A stretch of 17,199 bases of DNA from Bacteroidales bacterium UBA6828 (GCA_002452095.1 DKEG01000070.1:1-17199); one strand, 5' to 3'. Numbered from the stretch's first letter, positions 7,270 through 14,920 are shown. Notes: generated from the letters alone by a model not told the origin. Program-made: numbers and translations.

Positions 7270-8160
7270 TTGACGGTAACCATTGACAGCGGTAGCGGGT
7301 TCTGCTTTGGGGTAACGAGTGCAATACAAAAAGCGGAAGAGGAACTCTTGCGGGGTTCGCTCTATTGCTTGGGCGACATTGTACACAACGGGCAGGAGGT
7401 TGAGAGGTTGGCAAACCTCGGTTTGGAAACCATTGACTACGACGACCTACGCACGTTGCATAATGTGCGCGTTCTGCTGCGGGCGCACGGCGAGCCGCCG
7501 AGTACCTACCATATCGCCGAGCAGAATCAAATAGAGATTATTGATGCCAGTTGCCCCGTGGTGCTGCATCTGCAAAAGCGTATTCGTGATACCTATCAAC
7601 GCTTGCGCCAAACCGAACAGGGTGGGTACTCGCAAATTGTAATCTTCGGTAAACAAGGGCATGCGGAGGTGATCGGATTGCAGGGGCAGACCAACAATAC
7701 CGCCATCGTTGTAGAGCGGGCAACGGATATAGAGCGGCTGGACTTTACCCGCCCTATCTATCTTTTTTCGCAAACGACCAAGTCGGTCGGGGAGTTTCAC
7801 CAATTGGTGGAAACCATACAAAACTGTATGCAGACGGGCGTGCCGTTTGAGTGGCATGATACAATCTGTCGCAATGTGGCGAACCGTGTGGAGAAACTGC
7901 GCCGGTTTGCCCAAGCGAATGATATAGTTATCTTTGTGGGCGGCAAAAAATCCTCCAACGCCAAAGTGCTGTTCCAACACTGTCAGGAAACCAATTCTCG
8001 CACGATTTTTGTTAGTAGTGATACAGAACTGACCGACGACATTCTGTCAGCCTGCCATAATGTGGAGCGTGTAGGTATCTGCGGAGCCACCTCCACCCCG
8101 CTATGGCTGATGGAGCGGGTTGGGCAATGCATAATGAAAAGTAAGGAGGATATAAGGTGA
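7270..8160 (+). CDS. ispH: 4-hydroxy-3-methylbut-2-enyl diphosphate reductase (IspH/LytB)
   Basis: 296 aa, cytoplasmic iron-sulfur enzyme for the last step of the MEP isoprenoid pathway (HMBPP to IPP and DMAPP). The three cluster ligands are present: Cys12 in SGFCFGV, Cys95 in DASCPV, and Cys200 in DTICRNV. Also seen are His40, His73 in RAHGEPP, HAE (131-133) with the catalytic-type Glu133, GGKKSSN (224-230) and GATSTP (272-277). The start is TTG at 7270. An in-frame TAA at 7255-7257 leaves no room for an upstream start, and the family normally begins only about ten residues before Cys12. No Shine-Dalgarno is visible. Expression probably depends on the porQ-cmk transcript. Confidence 0.93.
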   Translation: MTVTIDSGSGFCFGVTSAIQKAEEELLRGSLYCLGDIVHNGQEVERLANLGLETIDYDDLRTLHNVRVLLRAHGEPPSTYHIAEQNQIEIIDASCPVVLHLQKRIRDTYQRLRQTEQGGYSQIVIFGKQGHAEVIGLQGQTNNTAIVVERATDIERLDFTRPIYLFSQTTKSVGEFHQLVETIQNCMQTGVPFEWHDTICRNVANRVEKLRRFAQANDIVIFVGGKKSSNAKVLFQHCQETNSRTIFVSSDTELTDDILSACHNVERVGICGATSTPLWLMERVGQCIMKSKEDIR

Positions 8161-8210
8161 GATACGCCATTCTTTATTCTAAATGTAAATCTTAAAACCA
8201 AACAATAGCA

Positions 8211-9194
8211 ATGGAATACAAAATTAACACAGTGGGTGTGTTCACCTCAGGTGGAGATGCACCCGGTATGAATGCCGCAGTACGTGCCGTAACGCGTGCG
8301 GCTATCAGCAACGGTATCAAAGTGAAAGCCATCTATAGAGGCTATAAAGGCTTGATAGAAGATGAGATAAAAGAGTTCGACACCCAAGATGTAAGCGACA
8401 TTATCCAGCGCGGCGGTACAATCATCAAATCGGCACGATGCGAGGAATTTAAGACACCCGAAGGGCGCAGACAGGCGTATGATAATCTGGTAAAAGAGCA
8501 AATTGATGCCTTGGTAGCCATCGGTGGTGACGGTACGTTTACCGGCGCACGTGTGTTCGCACAGGAATACAATGTTCCTATCATCGGCATCCCCGGTACT
8601 ATTGATAACGACCTTTGGGGTACCGATACCACTATCGGGTACGATACCTCCCTCAATACGATTATGCGTTGTGTGGATATCTTGCGCGATACCGCTTCTT
8701 CGCACGAGCGCGTGTTTCTGGTAGAGGTAATGGGGCGCGATGCCGGTTTCTTAACCCTTAATGCGGCTATCGCAGCAGGGGCTGAGGCGGCTATCATTCC
8801 CGAGAGGGCTACTATTATGGAGCAAATTGAAGCGGCTATCGGACAAGGTCGCCGCAAGAGCAAGAACTCCAGTATCGTGCTTGTACAGGAGCATGCTATT
8901 GAAGGAGGTGCCAAAGCCGTGGCTGACTTGGTAGCACAGGCGCACCCTGAATATAGCCCGCGGGTAACCGTACTCGGACACTTGCAACGAGGCGGTTCTC
9001 CTACAGCCGATGATCGTATTCTCGCTTCCCGTATGGGTATTTCCGCTATACAAGCCCTGCTCGAAGAGCAGCGCAGTATTATGGTAGGTGTACAGAACGA
9101 TGAAATCGTCTATGTGCCGCTTATCAAGGCCATCAAAGAGAAAAAAGACGTCAAGGCCGACAAATGGGCGGCTTTGAGTATATTGTCTATCTGA
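8211..9194 (+). CDS. pfkA: ATP-dependent 6-phosphofructokinase
   Basis: 327 aa, cytoplasmic glycolytic enzyme making fructose 1,6-bisphosphate. Motifs: TSGGDAPGMNAAVR (12-25), GGDGT (105-109), PGTIDND (128-134, catalytic Asp132), EVMGRDAGF (172-180) and GHLQRGGSPTADDR (256-269). Gly108 after GGD marks the ATP form; pyrophosphate-dependent enzymes carry Asp there (GGDD). Length matches the E. coli enzyme (320 aa). The gene starts 50 bp after ispH without its own clear promoter and is the last of the porQ operon, closed by a terminator 20 bp after the stop. Confidence 0.95.
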   Translation: MEYKINTVGVFTSGGDAPGMNAAVRAVTRAAISNGIKVKAIYRGYKGLIEDEIKEFDTQDVSDIIQRGGTIIKSARCEEFKTPEGRRQAYDNLVKEQIDALVAIGGDGTFTGARVFAQEYNVPIIGIPGTIDNDLWGTDTTIGYDTSLNTIMRCVDILRDTASSHERVFLVEVMGRDAGFLTLNAAIAAGAEAAIIPERATIMEQIEAAIGQGRRKSKNSSIVLVQEHAIEGGAKAVADLVAQAHPEYSPRVTVLGHLQRGGSPTADDRILASRMGISAIQALLEEQRSIMVGVQNDEIVYVPLIKAIKEKKDVKADKWAALSILSI

Positions 9195-9214
9195 TCACTG
9201 CACAGAACCTGACA

Positions 9215-9253
9215 AAAAAAGAGATTGCTATATGGTGTGGCAATCTCTTTTTT
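9215..9253 (+). terminator. Intrinsic terminator after pfkA
   Basis: AAAAAAGAGATTGC (9215-9228) pairs perfectly with GCAATCTCTTTTTT (9240-9253), giving a 14-bp stem with an 11-base loop. The 3' arm ends in a T run, and the 5' arm gives a matching A run. It should end the porQ-pfkA transcript; its A/T symmetry would also allow activity on the other strand. Confidence 0.9.
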
Positions 9254-9484
9254 GTTTCTGTTCCTGTTTCCCATTCGTCTGCTGATTACATTCATAGGGT
9301 TATTATTGGGTTGTTCACAATAGAATGATGTTTATCTATAGAGGCGTTTACCCGGGAGTTGGCTCCAGAATTCTCTATGTCGCAAGGGCAGGAGAAATGG
9401 AAGAGAACAAACCTAAAATTAGTTTTTGACAATACCACAATCGTCCAAAACGATACCACAAACCTACAAAACAAATCTGCACTA
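9254..9484. other. Gene-free stretch upstream of the GH2 gene
   Basis: About 230 bases without a convincing gene. The frame of the GH2 gene stays open upstream to an ATG at 9359, but that stretch is basic, low in coding character, and lies upstream of and across the promoter. The only structure I see is the direct-repeat pair described separately at 9429-9461. Confidence 0.6.
9429..9461. promoter_or_regulatory. Pair of direct repeats 21 bp apart, candidate operator of the GH2 gene
   Basis: ACAATACCACAA (9429-9440) and ACGATACCACAA (9450-9461) match at 11 of 12 positions and are offset by exactly 21 bp, two helical turns. The second copy ends 23 bp before the -33 element. This layout is what an AraC-type activator bound on one DNA face would need. 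No protein has been shown to bind it. The nearby AraC-type regulator at 11937-14609 is the obvious candidate. Confidence 0.5.
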
Positions 9485-9515
9485 TTGTGCAAACCGAGCA
9501 AAAAAGGTACTTTTG
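9485..9515 (+). promoter_or_regulatory. Bacteroides-type promoter of the GH2 gene
   Basis: TTG at 9485-9487 and TACTTTTG at 9508-9515 are 20 bases apart. The first plausible start codon (9539) lies 23 bases after the -7 element. This rules out the longer reading that would begin at 9359. Confidence 0.7.
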
Positions 9516-9538
9516 CAAAAATTCTATATTGCAAAAGT

Positions 9539-11875
9539 ATGACTATGAAAAAGATATATATTGCCTTATTCGGTTTCTGTTTGTTGGGCAGTTCTTTCCC
9601 TGCGCAGGCTGCACATCCGTGGCACACAAGCGGTATGCGGAGCGAGTGCGTACTCTTTGAGCGGCATACGTGGAATGTGGTAGATGCCGTTGACGAAGAA
9701 CCCGGCTACAGCCGTCGCCGCTATACTTATACCGATTCGGTGTTTATCCCGGAAACGATGGAGGGTAAGTGCTTTACACTCTCTTGCGGGGCGGCGAACC
9801 AGGAGGCGTGGGTGTATCTCAACGATGATCCGGTAGGTTACCACGCCGGCGGATATACCGCTTTTACGTTTGATGTTACCCGCTATTGCCACGCGGGGCA
9901 ATGGAACCGTGTGCGTATCGTGGTAAGCAACGAGTACAACGAGAATATTCCCCCTCTCTCTGCCGACTTCACGTTCTTCGGCGGGCTGTATCGTGATGTG
10001 GTGCTGACCGCCACCTCCCCTTTGCATTTTGCCACCACGCACTTTGCTACCCCGGGTGTGTATGTCTATACGCCTGCTGTGTCGGCAGAGCGTGCCACGG
10101 TGCAGATAGAAGCCATGGTAGAGGGAAAAGGCAACATGGAGTTCTTGGTAAGCGGACACGGTTATCAGAAGACTATCAAAGCCAAGATACAGACCGGCAA
10201 AGCCCGTACGGAACTGACTATTCCTAATCCCGCCTTGTGGACACCCGATACCCCGAACCTCTATACCGTTCAATGTCGTCTTTATGACAAGCACGGGCGG
10301 CTGCAAGATGAAGTGAAGGAGCAGTTCGGCTTGCGTTGGTACGGCTTTGGCGAGGATGGAATGTTTTATCTCAATGGCAAGCAGACCAAACTCATCGGTA
10401 CCAGCCGCCACCAGTGCTACAAGGGGCTAGGAAACGCTCTGCCCGACTCGCTGCAACGCCGTGATATTGAACTTATCAAGGCAATGGGTGCGAACTTCCT
10501 CCGTGTGGCGCACTATCCGCAGGGAGAGTATATTATGCACCTGTGCGACAGTATCGGTTTGCTCTGCTCGGTGGAGATACCGCTGGTCAATGCCATTACT
10601 GAGAGTGAGGCTTTTGCACAGCGTTGCGAGGATATGCTTGACGAGATGGTGTGGCAGAACCGCAACCATCCGTCGGTAGTGCTGTGGGCGTACAGCAACG
10701 AGATACTGCTTCGCCCACCGTTTAAGAATGATACTGCCCGCCATAGTCTCTATTGCGAGCATGCTGCTGCGCTGTGCCGCCGGCTCAATTCGCACCTGAA
10801 AGCATTAGACCCGACGCGTCCGACGATGATTGTTCTGCACGACAATTTCAAGGAATACAGCCGCTATGGTTTCCCTCAGGCAGCCGATGTGGTAGGGCTG
10901 AATATCTACAGCGGCTGGTACTCGGGTACATTCTCGGGTATGGACAAGAGTGTGGAGCGTGTGCATACGGCATTGCCCGGCAAACCGCTGTTGCTCACCG
11001 AGTTCGGCGCAGACTGCGATCCGCGTATCCGTACCGCTTTTCCTGAGCGGTTCGACTACTCAATGGACTATGCCCTGCTTTTTCACAAGCATTATCTGCC
11101 ATTTATTCTGAATTGCGATTACCTTGCGGGTGGTATGGTTTGGAACTACAACGATTTCCATTCCGAGGCGCGTCTTGGTGCGTTGCCGCACTACAACTGC
11201 AAGGGATTGGTTACCTCCGACCGCCGACGCAAACTGACCTATTTCTATTATCAGTCGGTGCTGCGCAAGGACCGTGTTGGTGGGCAGGCGAAAGATACAT
11301 TGCTGCAGATGTTACGCCTGCCGCAAGCGGAATCTATGCCGCTACGTGTCAATATGGGGAGCCGCTGTTTCTTTACCGACGACAGTACCCGTATCTGGCA
11401 GCCCGAGCAGGCATACCAAGAGGGCGGTTGGGGCTATGTGGGCGGCGAACCGTTCACCAAGAAAACCAAGTACGGGCAACTGCCTGCCGCCGATGTGGAT
11501 ATACTCGGTACTGACCAAGACCCGCTTTATCAGACCGCCCGTGTAGGGATAGAGGCGTTCCGTGCCGATGTACCTGCGGGGCAATACGAGGTAGTGCTGT
11601 ATCTGGCGGAGTTGGAGAGCGAAGAGCAGGAGCAGATGTCGGTTTACAACCTCGGGAATGAAGCCATAGATACCGGTTTTCGTGGAAGAGAGATGACGGT
11701 GCAAGTACAAGATACCGACCCTGTTACGGTCAATCTCACCCGCCAATACGGCAGATACCGTGCTGCTGAACTGCGCTACACGGTAGAGGTCAATGGCAAC
11801 GAGGGAATACATATTACTTTCCGTCCCGTAAAAGGCGAAACTATTCTCAATGCAGTAGAGATAATTAATTTATAA
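9539..11875 (+). CDS. Secreted glycoside hydrolase family 2 enzyme with C-terminal malectin-like domain
   Basis: 776 aa counted from ATG 9545, or 778 aa from ATG 9539. The signal peptide is 22 residues with cleavage after PAQA, and there is no lipobox. Order: a GH2 sugar-binding jelly roll (about 25-155), an Ig-like domain (about 160-270), then a TIM barrel (about 275-575). The barrel has the acid/base NE in WAYSNE (Glu386) and the nucleophile in LLTEFG (Glu486). A malectin-like domain follows (about 599-776; NMGSR, GGWGYVGG, YQTARVG, VPAGQYEVVLYLAE). GH2 enzymes remove beta-linked galactose, glucuronic acid or mannose; the substrate cannot be set here, though beta-galactosidase is the usual annotation. 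The malectin part probably binds carbohydrate. It converges on the sensor-regulator gene, and both belong to the carbohydrate locus with the SusC-like transporter. No T9SS C-terminal sorting domain is seen. Confidence 0.85.
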   Translation: MTMKKIYIALFGFCLLGSSFPAQAAHPWHTSGMRSECVLFERHTWNVVDAVDEEPGYSRRRYTYTDSVFIPETMEGKCFTLSCGAANQEAWVYLNDDPVGYHAGGYTAFTFDVTRYCHAGQWNRVRIVVSNEYNENIPPLSADFTFFGGLYRDVVLTATSPLHFATTHFATPGVYVYTPAVSAERATVQIEAMVEGKGNMEFLVSGHGYQKTIKAKIQTGKARTELTIPNPALWTPDTPNLYTVQCRLYDKHGRLQDEVKEQFGLRWYGFGEDGMFYLNGKQTKLIGTSRHQCYKGLGNALPDSLQRRDIELIKAMGANFLRVAHYPQGEYIMHLCDSIGLLCSVEIPLVNAITESEAFAQRCEDMLDEMVWQNRNHPSVVLWAYSNEILLRPPFKNDTARHSLYCEHAAALCRRLNSHLKALDPTRPTMIVLHDNFKEYSRYGFPQAADVVGLNIYSGWYSGTFSGMDKSVERVHTALPGKPLLLTEFGADCDPRIRTAFPERFDYSMDYALLFHKHYLPFILNCDYLAGGMVWNYNDFHSEARLGALPHYNCKGLVTSDRRRKLTYFYYQSVLRKDRVGGQAKDTLLQMLRLPQAESMPLRVNMGSRCFFTDDSTRIWQPEQAYQEGGWGYVGGEPFTKKTKYGQLPAADVDILGTDQDPLYQTARVGIEAFRADVPAGQYEVVLYLAELESEEQEQMSVYNLGNEAIDTGFRGREMTVQVQDTDPVTVNLTRQYGRYRAAELRYTVEVNGNEGIHITFRPVKGETILNAVEIINL

Positions 11876-11879
11876 ATGT

Positions 11880-11940
11880 GTAAATTAGCAAATTTGTAAA
11901 TTAACGGAGCATATACTCATTTACCAATTTACCAATTTAC
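11880..11940. terminator. AT-rich inverted repeat between convergent genes, probable two-way terminator
   Basis: The 22 bases 11880-11901 are complementary to 11919-11940 except at three positions, with a 17-base loop. The right arm is built from 8-bp units: ATTTACCA twice, then ATTTACAA. It overlaps the stop codon of the regulator gene (11937-11939 on the minus strand). The left arm begins 5 bases after the GH2 stop. It lies between convergent genes, where a terminator for both is expected. There is no GC-rich core, so termination strength is uncertain. Confidence 0.5.
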
Positions 11941-14609
11941 AAATTCTTGCGATATGCGCTCGGCGTTATGCCGTAGCGTTTGCTGAAGCAGCGGATAAAG
12001 TAACTCGGTGTGTTGTACCCTGCTATGTAGGCTATTTCGGCAATAGATTTCTCCGGTGCGTCTTTTAGCAGGGTAGCGGCGCGTTGCAGGCGCATTTCGG
12101 CTATCAGTTCGTTGGGTGTTTTCCCCGTTGCGTCTTGCAGTTTGGTGTATAGACCTGTGCGGCTCATACACATTTCCTGTGCTAATTTGTTAATATCAAA
12201 ATCCGCATCATCGAGGTGTGCCTCGATGATGTTCTGTACTTGTGTGGCGAACAGGAAACGTTCGTTTTGCAGCCGCTCTCGCATCAGGCGCAACTGCTCG
12301 TTTTTCTTTGCCAATTGTGCTTCCTGTTCGGCTATTCGTGCTTTTGTTTTGCGCAAGGCACGTTGCAGAATGTATCCGCCTGTTGCCAGTACTGCGCAGG
12401 CAATCAGTGTGATAAACAATGTTTTTGCCCACCATGTCTCGTACCAATGCGGCTCTACGATGATATGCAGTCGATAGGTGTCGCCTATGTTGTCTTGCAG
12501 CAGGAAATCATATTCTCCGGGTGCCAGGTTGGTATAGGTTGCGCTCTGTGCAGCGGTGGCGGGTTGGCGGTTGGTGTCGAACCCTTCCAATCTGTAATAG
12601 AGTTGCGGGCGCAGTATGTTGCTGTACGACGAACTGCCGAAACGGATTGTCAGGACTTTCTCGTCAGGTTGCAGATACAGTGTGTCCAATACGGGCAACC
12701 CCTGTGTAATTCGTCGCACGTTGCCGCCGGTGTTGCGTATAGTGATACCTACGGGGAAGATATGTACGGGTTCGCCCGGTGTCATTACGTCTTTCAGGCA
12801 GAAACGGCACATTCCGTCGATTCCGCCCACCCAGACCGTCCCTTGCGAGTCGGCGTAGAGACTTTGCTCGGTGAGGATCTCGAGTGGAAATCCCGTTTTG
12901 GCGGTCAGGTAGCGTACGGATGTGAAATCGGCAGACACTATGGTCAGTCCCACCGAGGTGGCGATGATGTAGTATTCGGGTGTGGTGAGCAGGTCGATGA
13001 CGCTGCGGCTGTCCAGACAGGCATTGAGTTCGGCAAACGGCTGCCAAACGCCTGTTGCCGTATCGAAGCGCAGAATACCGTCAATCGTCCCAGCCAGCAG
13101 GTTGCCGGCGATGTCGCAGCCGAATACGTGTACGGGTTTGGGTATGGTGTAGGTAGATAGTCGGCGGGTGGGAATATGGTAGGCGTAGGTAAGGTGTTGG
13201 CGGGCGAACCAGAGGACGGAGTTTTGCCTCCGGAGGTGTGCTAACTCGCCCGAGATACTGACTGAATCCAACACGGAAAACTCGCCGGTACTCCTCCGCA
13301 TCAGTCCGATACCGCGCTCGGTGGAGAAGAACAGGGTATCTCCATATTCGACCAATTCGCGCACGCGGTTATCGGGCAGGCAGCCCTGTTCGGCGGTGTA
13401 GGTACGCAGGCGTTTGGTGCGGGTGTCCATAGTGATGAGTCCGCCCTGGTGCGTGCCCATATACAACAAGTGGTGTGGCTCATCCAACCAGAGCGATTTG
13501 ATGGCAGGTTGGGGCGTGGCACGGTCGATACGCACGGGAACGATGGTGCCGTTGGGGTACAGTACGTTCAATCCGCCTCCGTTGGTAGCAATATAGACCG
13601 TGCCGAGACTGTCGGAAATGATACTATTGACAATAGGATAACTGAGCGGGTGTGCCTGCTCCTTGCCAGCGCCATAGTACGTATAGATGGCGTGGCGCGG
13701 GTTGTAGAGGTCGATAGCCCCGAAGAAACTGCCTATCCACAGGGTGCCTTGTTCGTCGCAGGTGATAGCCCGCACGGAGAAAGGATAGTCATCGGGCGTG
13801 CCTTGTGCGAAAGGAAGAGGGCGCATATCGGCGGCATTGATACATATCAGTCCACTGTAGGTGCCGACCCAATAATTACCCTGATGGTCTTCGGCGATAG
13901 TACGTACGTCAGTGCCGGCAATGATATGCTGCCGGTCTCCCGTCGGGCGCAGGCAGTATAGTCCGTCGGTGCGCGAGCAAAGCCAGAGGTTCTGTCGGCT
14001 GTCACGGAAGATCTGTACTACCGATGGTATGGCTATATGCTGCAAGAGCCGCCCAGTGGTGTTGTACAGCGAGACTCCCTCACGGTTGCTGACAATGATT
14101 TGCTCTGCCGACTCATAGATAGCCATAGGGCGGGGAATGAAAAAGAGCGGACTGAGGGTTGTGCCGTTGTAGGCAAAGAGAGTGTCGCGTGCGGCTATCA
14201 GGAAGCGTCCGCGTCCGTACACAACGGCTTGTACACCGGCGGAGTCTATTACCGAGAGCGTCTCCGTGCGCAAGTCGAGCCGCAGGACGCTGCTTCCGCT
14301 GCGGAAAAGCAGATTGCCGTGGCGGTCGCCGCATACGGTATGGATATAGTTGTTGCGTATAAGCGGGTTTTCCGTCTCGTCGCCGCGGAAGATACGGCAG
14401 TCGTTGCCGGCTATGCAGTTCAAGCCGTCCCGTGTGGCGACCCACATACGTCCGTACTCGTCCTGGTAGAAGGCGTTGATACTATAGTGCGACAATCCGT
14501 CTTCCACGCCGAAGTGCTCCATCGCCGTCGATGTAGCAAAGACGAGAGCAACCCACGCAGACAGAAATGCAATGGAAAGAACCCGTTTAATAGCAAAATC
14601 GTACAACAT
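11937..14609 (-). CDS. Membrane sensor-regulator: Reg_prop propeller, Y_Y_Y, TM, AraC DNA-binding domain, no kinase
   Basis: 890 aa from ATG 14609. The frame is open further up, to 14741, but that part crosses the promoter. Order: N-terminal signal/anchor (about 5-26), repeated two-component-regulator propeller motifs (e.g. GRMWVATRDGL, NLWLCSRTDGL, NYWVGTYSGL, TLWIGSFFGA, TVWVGGIDGM) over about 35-650, Y_Y_Y domain (about 650-720), TM (about 726-749), coiled coil (about 750-788), and AraC HTH (about 790-890, ending GYNTPSYFIRCFSKRYGITPSAYRK). Hybrid two-component systems of Bacteroides share this sensor and AraC end but carry a histidine kinase and receiver between them; here the coiled coil joins the membrane segment directly to the DNA-binding domain. 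It probably senses a glycan fragment in the periplasm and acts as a one-component activator of susC and GH2. Target genes are inferred from position. Confidence 0.85.
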   Translation of the reverse strand: MLYDFAIKRVLSIAFLSAWVALVFATSTAMEHFGVEDGLSHYSINAFYQDEYGRMWVATRDGLNCIAGNDCRIFRGDETENPLIRNNYIHTVCGDRHGNLLFRSGSSVLRLDLRTETLSVIDSAGVQAVVYGRGRFLIAARDTLFAYNGTTLSPLFFIPRPMAIYESAEQIIVSNREGVSLYNTTGRLLQHIAIPSVVQIFRDSRQNLWLCSRTDGLYCLRPTGDRQHIIAGTDVRTIAEDHQGNYWVGTYSGLICINAADMRPLPFAQGTPDDYPFSVRAITCDEQGTLWIGSFFGAIDLYNPRHAIYTYYGAGKEQAHPLSYPIVNSIISDSLGTVYIATNGGGLNVLYPNGTIVPVRIDRATPQPAIKSLWLDEPHHLLYMGTHQGGLITMDTRTKRLRTYTAEQGCLPDNRVRELVEYGDTLFFSTERGIGLMRRSTGEFSVLDSVSISGELAHLRRQNSVLWFARQHLTYAYHIPTRRLSTYTIPKPVHVFGCDIAGNLLAGTIDGILRFDTATGVWQPFAELNACLDSRSVIDLLTTPEYYIIATSVGLTIVSADFTSVRYLTAKTGFPLEILTEQSLYADSQGTVWVGGIDGMCRFCLKDVMTPGEPVHIFPVGITIRNTGGNVRRITQGLPVLDTLYLQPDEKVLTIRFGSSSYSNILRPQLYYRLEGFDTNRQPATAAQSATYTNLAPGEYDFLLQDNIGDTYRLHIIVEPHWYETWWAKTLFITLIACAVLATGGYILQRALRKTKARIAEQEAQLAKKNEQLRLMRERLQNERFLFATQVQNIIEAHLDDADFDINKLAQEMCMSRTGLYTKLQDATGKTPNELIAEMRLQRAATLLKDAPEKSIAEIAYIAGYNTPSYFIRCFSKRYGITPSAYRKNL

Positions 14610-14628
14610 GTTATTGTGTTTTGGTATG

Positions 14629-14659
14629 CAAAGATAGTATAAATTCCTCACATATGCAA
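14629..14659 (-). promoter_or_regulatory. Bacteroides-type promoter of the sensor-regulator gene
   Basis: On the minus strand, TTG (14659-14657) and TATCTTTG (14636-14629) are 20 bases apart. The ATG at 14609 is 19 bases after the -7 element, the same short leader seen at wbpB. The match supports ATG 14609 over the upstream start. Confidence 0.75.
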
Positions 14660-14735
14660 ACAGAGTGTAATAGTTGCGACAAGATATGAGCGATATAGGC
14701 TGTGTGGCACGCAATACATACGATATGGGGACTGC

Positions 14736-14779
14736 ATTCACAGGTAAATCACAGGTGAATCACATACGAATCACATACA
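14736..14779. repeat. 11-bp tandem array A (four units) in the divergent region
   Basis: Four adjacent 11-bp units: ATTCACAGGTA (14736-14746), AATCACAGGTG (14747-14757), AATCACATACG (14758-14768), AATCACATACA (14769-14779). The core ATCACA is shared by the last three. The array lies about 77 bp upstream of the regulator's -33 element and about 215 bp upstream of the susC -33 candidate. The unit is about one helical turn and is not a multiple of three. Confidence 0.9.
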
Positions 14780-14789
14780 CCTGCCAGGT
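14779..14789. promoter_or_regulatory. Short palindrome between arrays A and B
   Basis: ACCTG-C-CAGGT is a perfect palindrome centred on 14784. It marks the point where array A (reading CATAC) gives way to array B (reading GTATG). Possibly a binding site; at 11 bp it could also be chance. Confidence 0.35.
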
Positions 14790-14793
14790 AGTT

Positions 14794-14830
14794 GGTATGT
14801 AGTAGGTATGTAGCAGGTATGTAGCAGGTA
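14794..14830. repeat. 11-bp tandem array B (3.4 units) in the divergent region
   Basis: Units GGTATGTAGTA (14794-14804), GGTATGTAGCA (14805-14815), GGTATGTAGCA (14816-14826), then a partial GGTA. A degenerate copy GGTATGCGGCA (9 of 11) lies at 14846-14856, out of phase. The GTATG core is the complement of the CATAC core in array A, so the two arrays are partly in opposite orientation. Confidence 0.9.
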
Positions 14831-14887
14831 GGTCCGTATTTGGTCGGTATGCGGCAGGTGCAAGGAAGTTGATTGTTCGTGATCAAC

Positions 14888-14920
14888 GGAAAGCAAATGG
14901 AAAGCAAGCGGAAAGCAACG
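14888..14920. repeat. 11-bp tandem array C (three units) in the divergent region
   Basis: Units GGAAAGCAAAT (14888-14898), GGAAAGCAAGC (14899-14909), GGAAAGCAACG (14910-14920); the first nine bases are identical in all three and only the last two vary. The sequence is unrelated to arrays A and B, but the 11-bp period is the same. It lies about 70-100 bp upstream of the susC -33 candidate, closest of the three to that promoter. Confidence 0.9.

Noticed and set aside
8143..8195. 12-codon GTG leader peptide with AAGGAGG upstream of pfkA
   Set aside because: The SD-like stretch encodes the end of ispH, the peptide has no attenuator-like residues, and no paired hairpins follow.
9359..9538. N-terminal extension of the GH2 protein to an ATG at 9359
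   Set aside because: It would bury the signal peptide inside the protein and start upstream of the TTG-N20-TACTTTTG promoter.
12216..13160. 314-codon plus-strand open frame opposite the sensor-regulator
   Set aside because: Cys/Val/Gly-rich antisense shadow of a well-supported propeller protein.
14610..14741. N-terminal extension of the sensor-regulator to 14741
   Set aside because: It crosses the promoter at 14629-14659 and would put 44 residues before the signal anchor.
14736..14920. CRISPR array
   Set aside because: Repeats are 11 bp and directly adjacent without spacers, and no cas genes are present.
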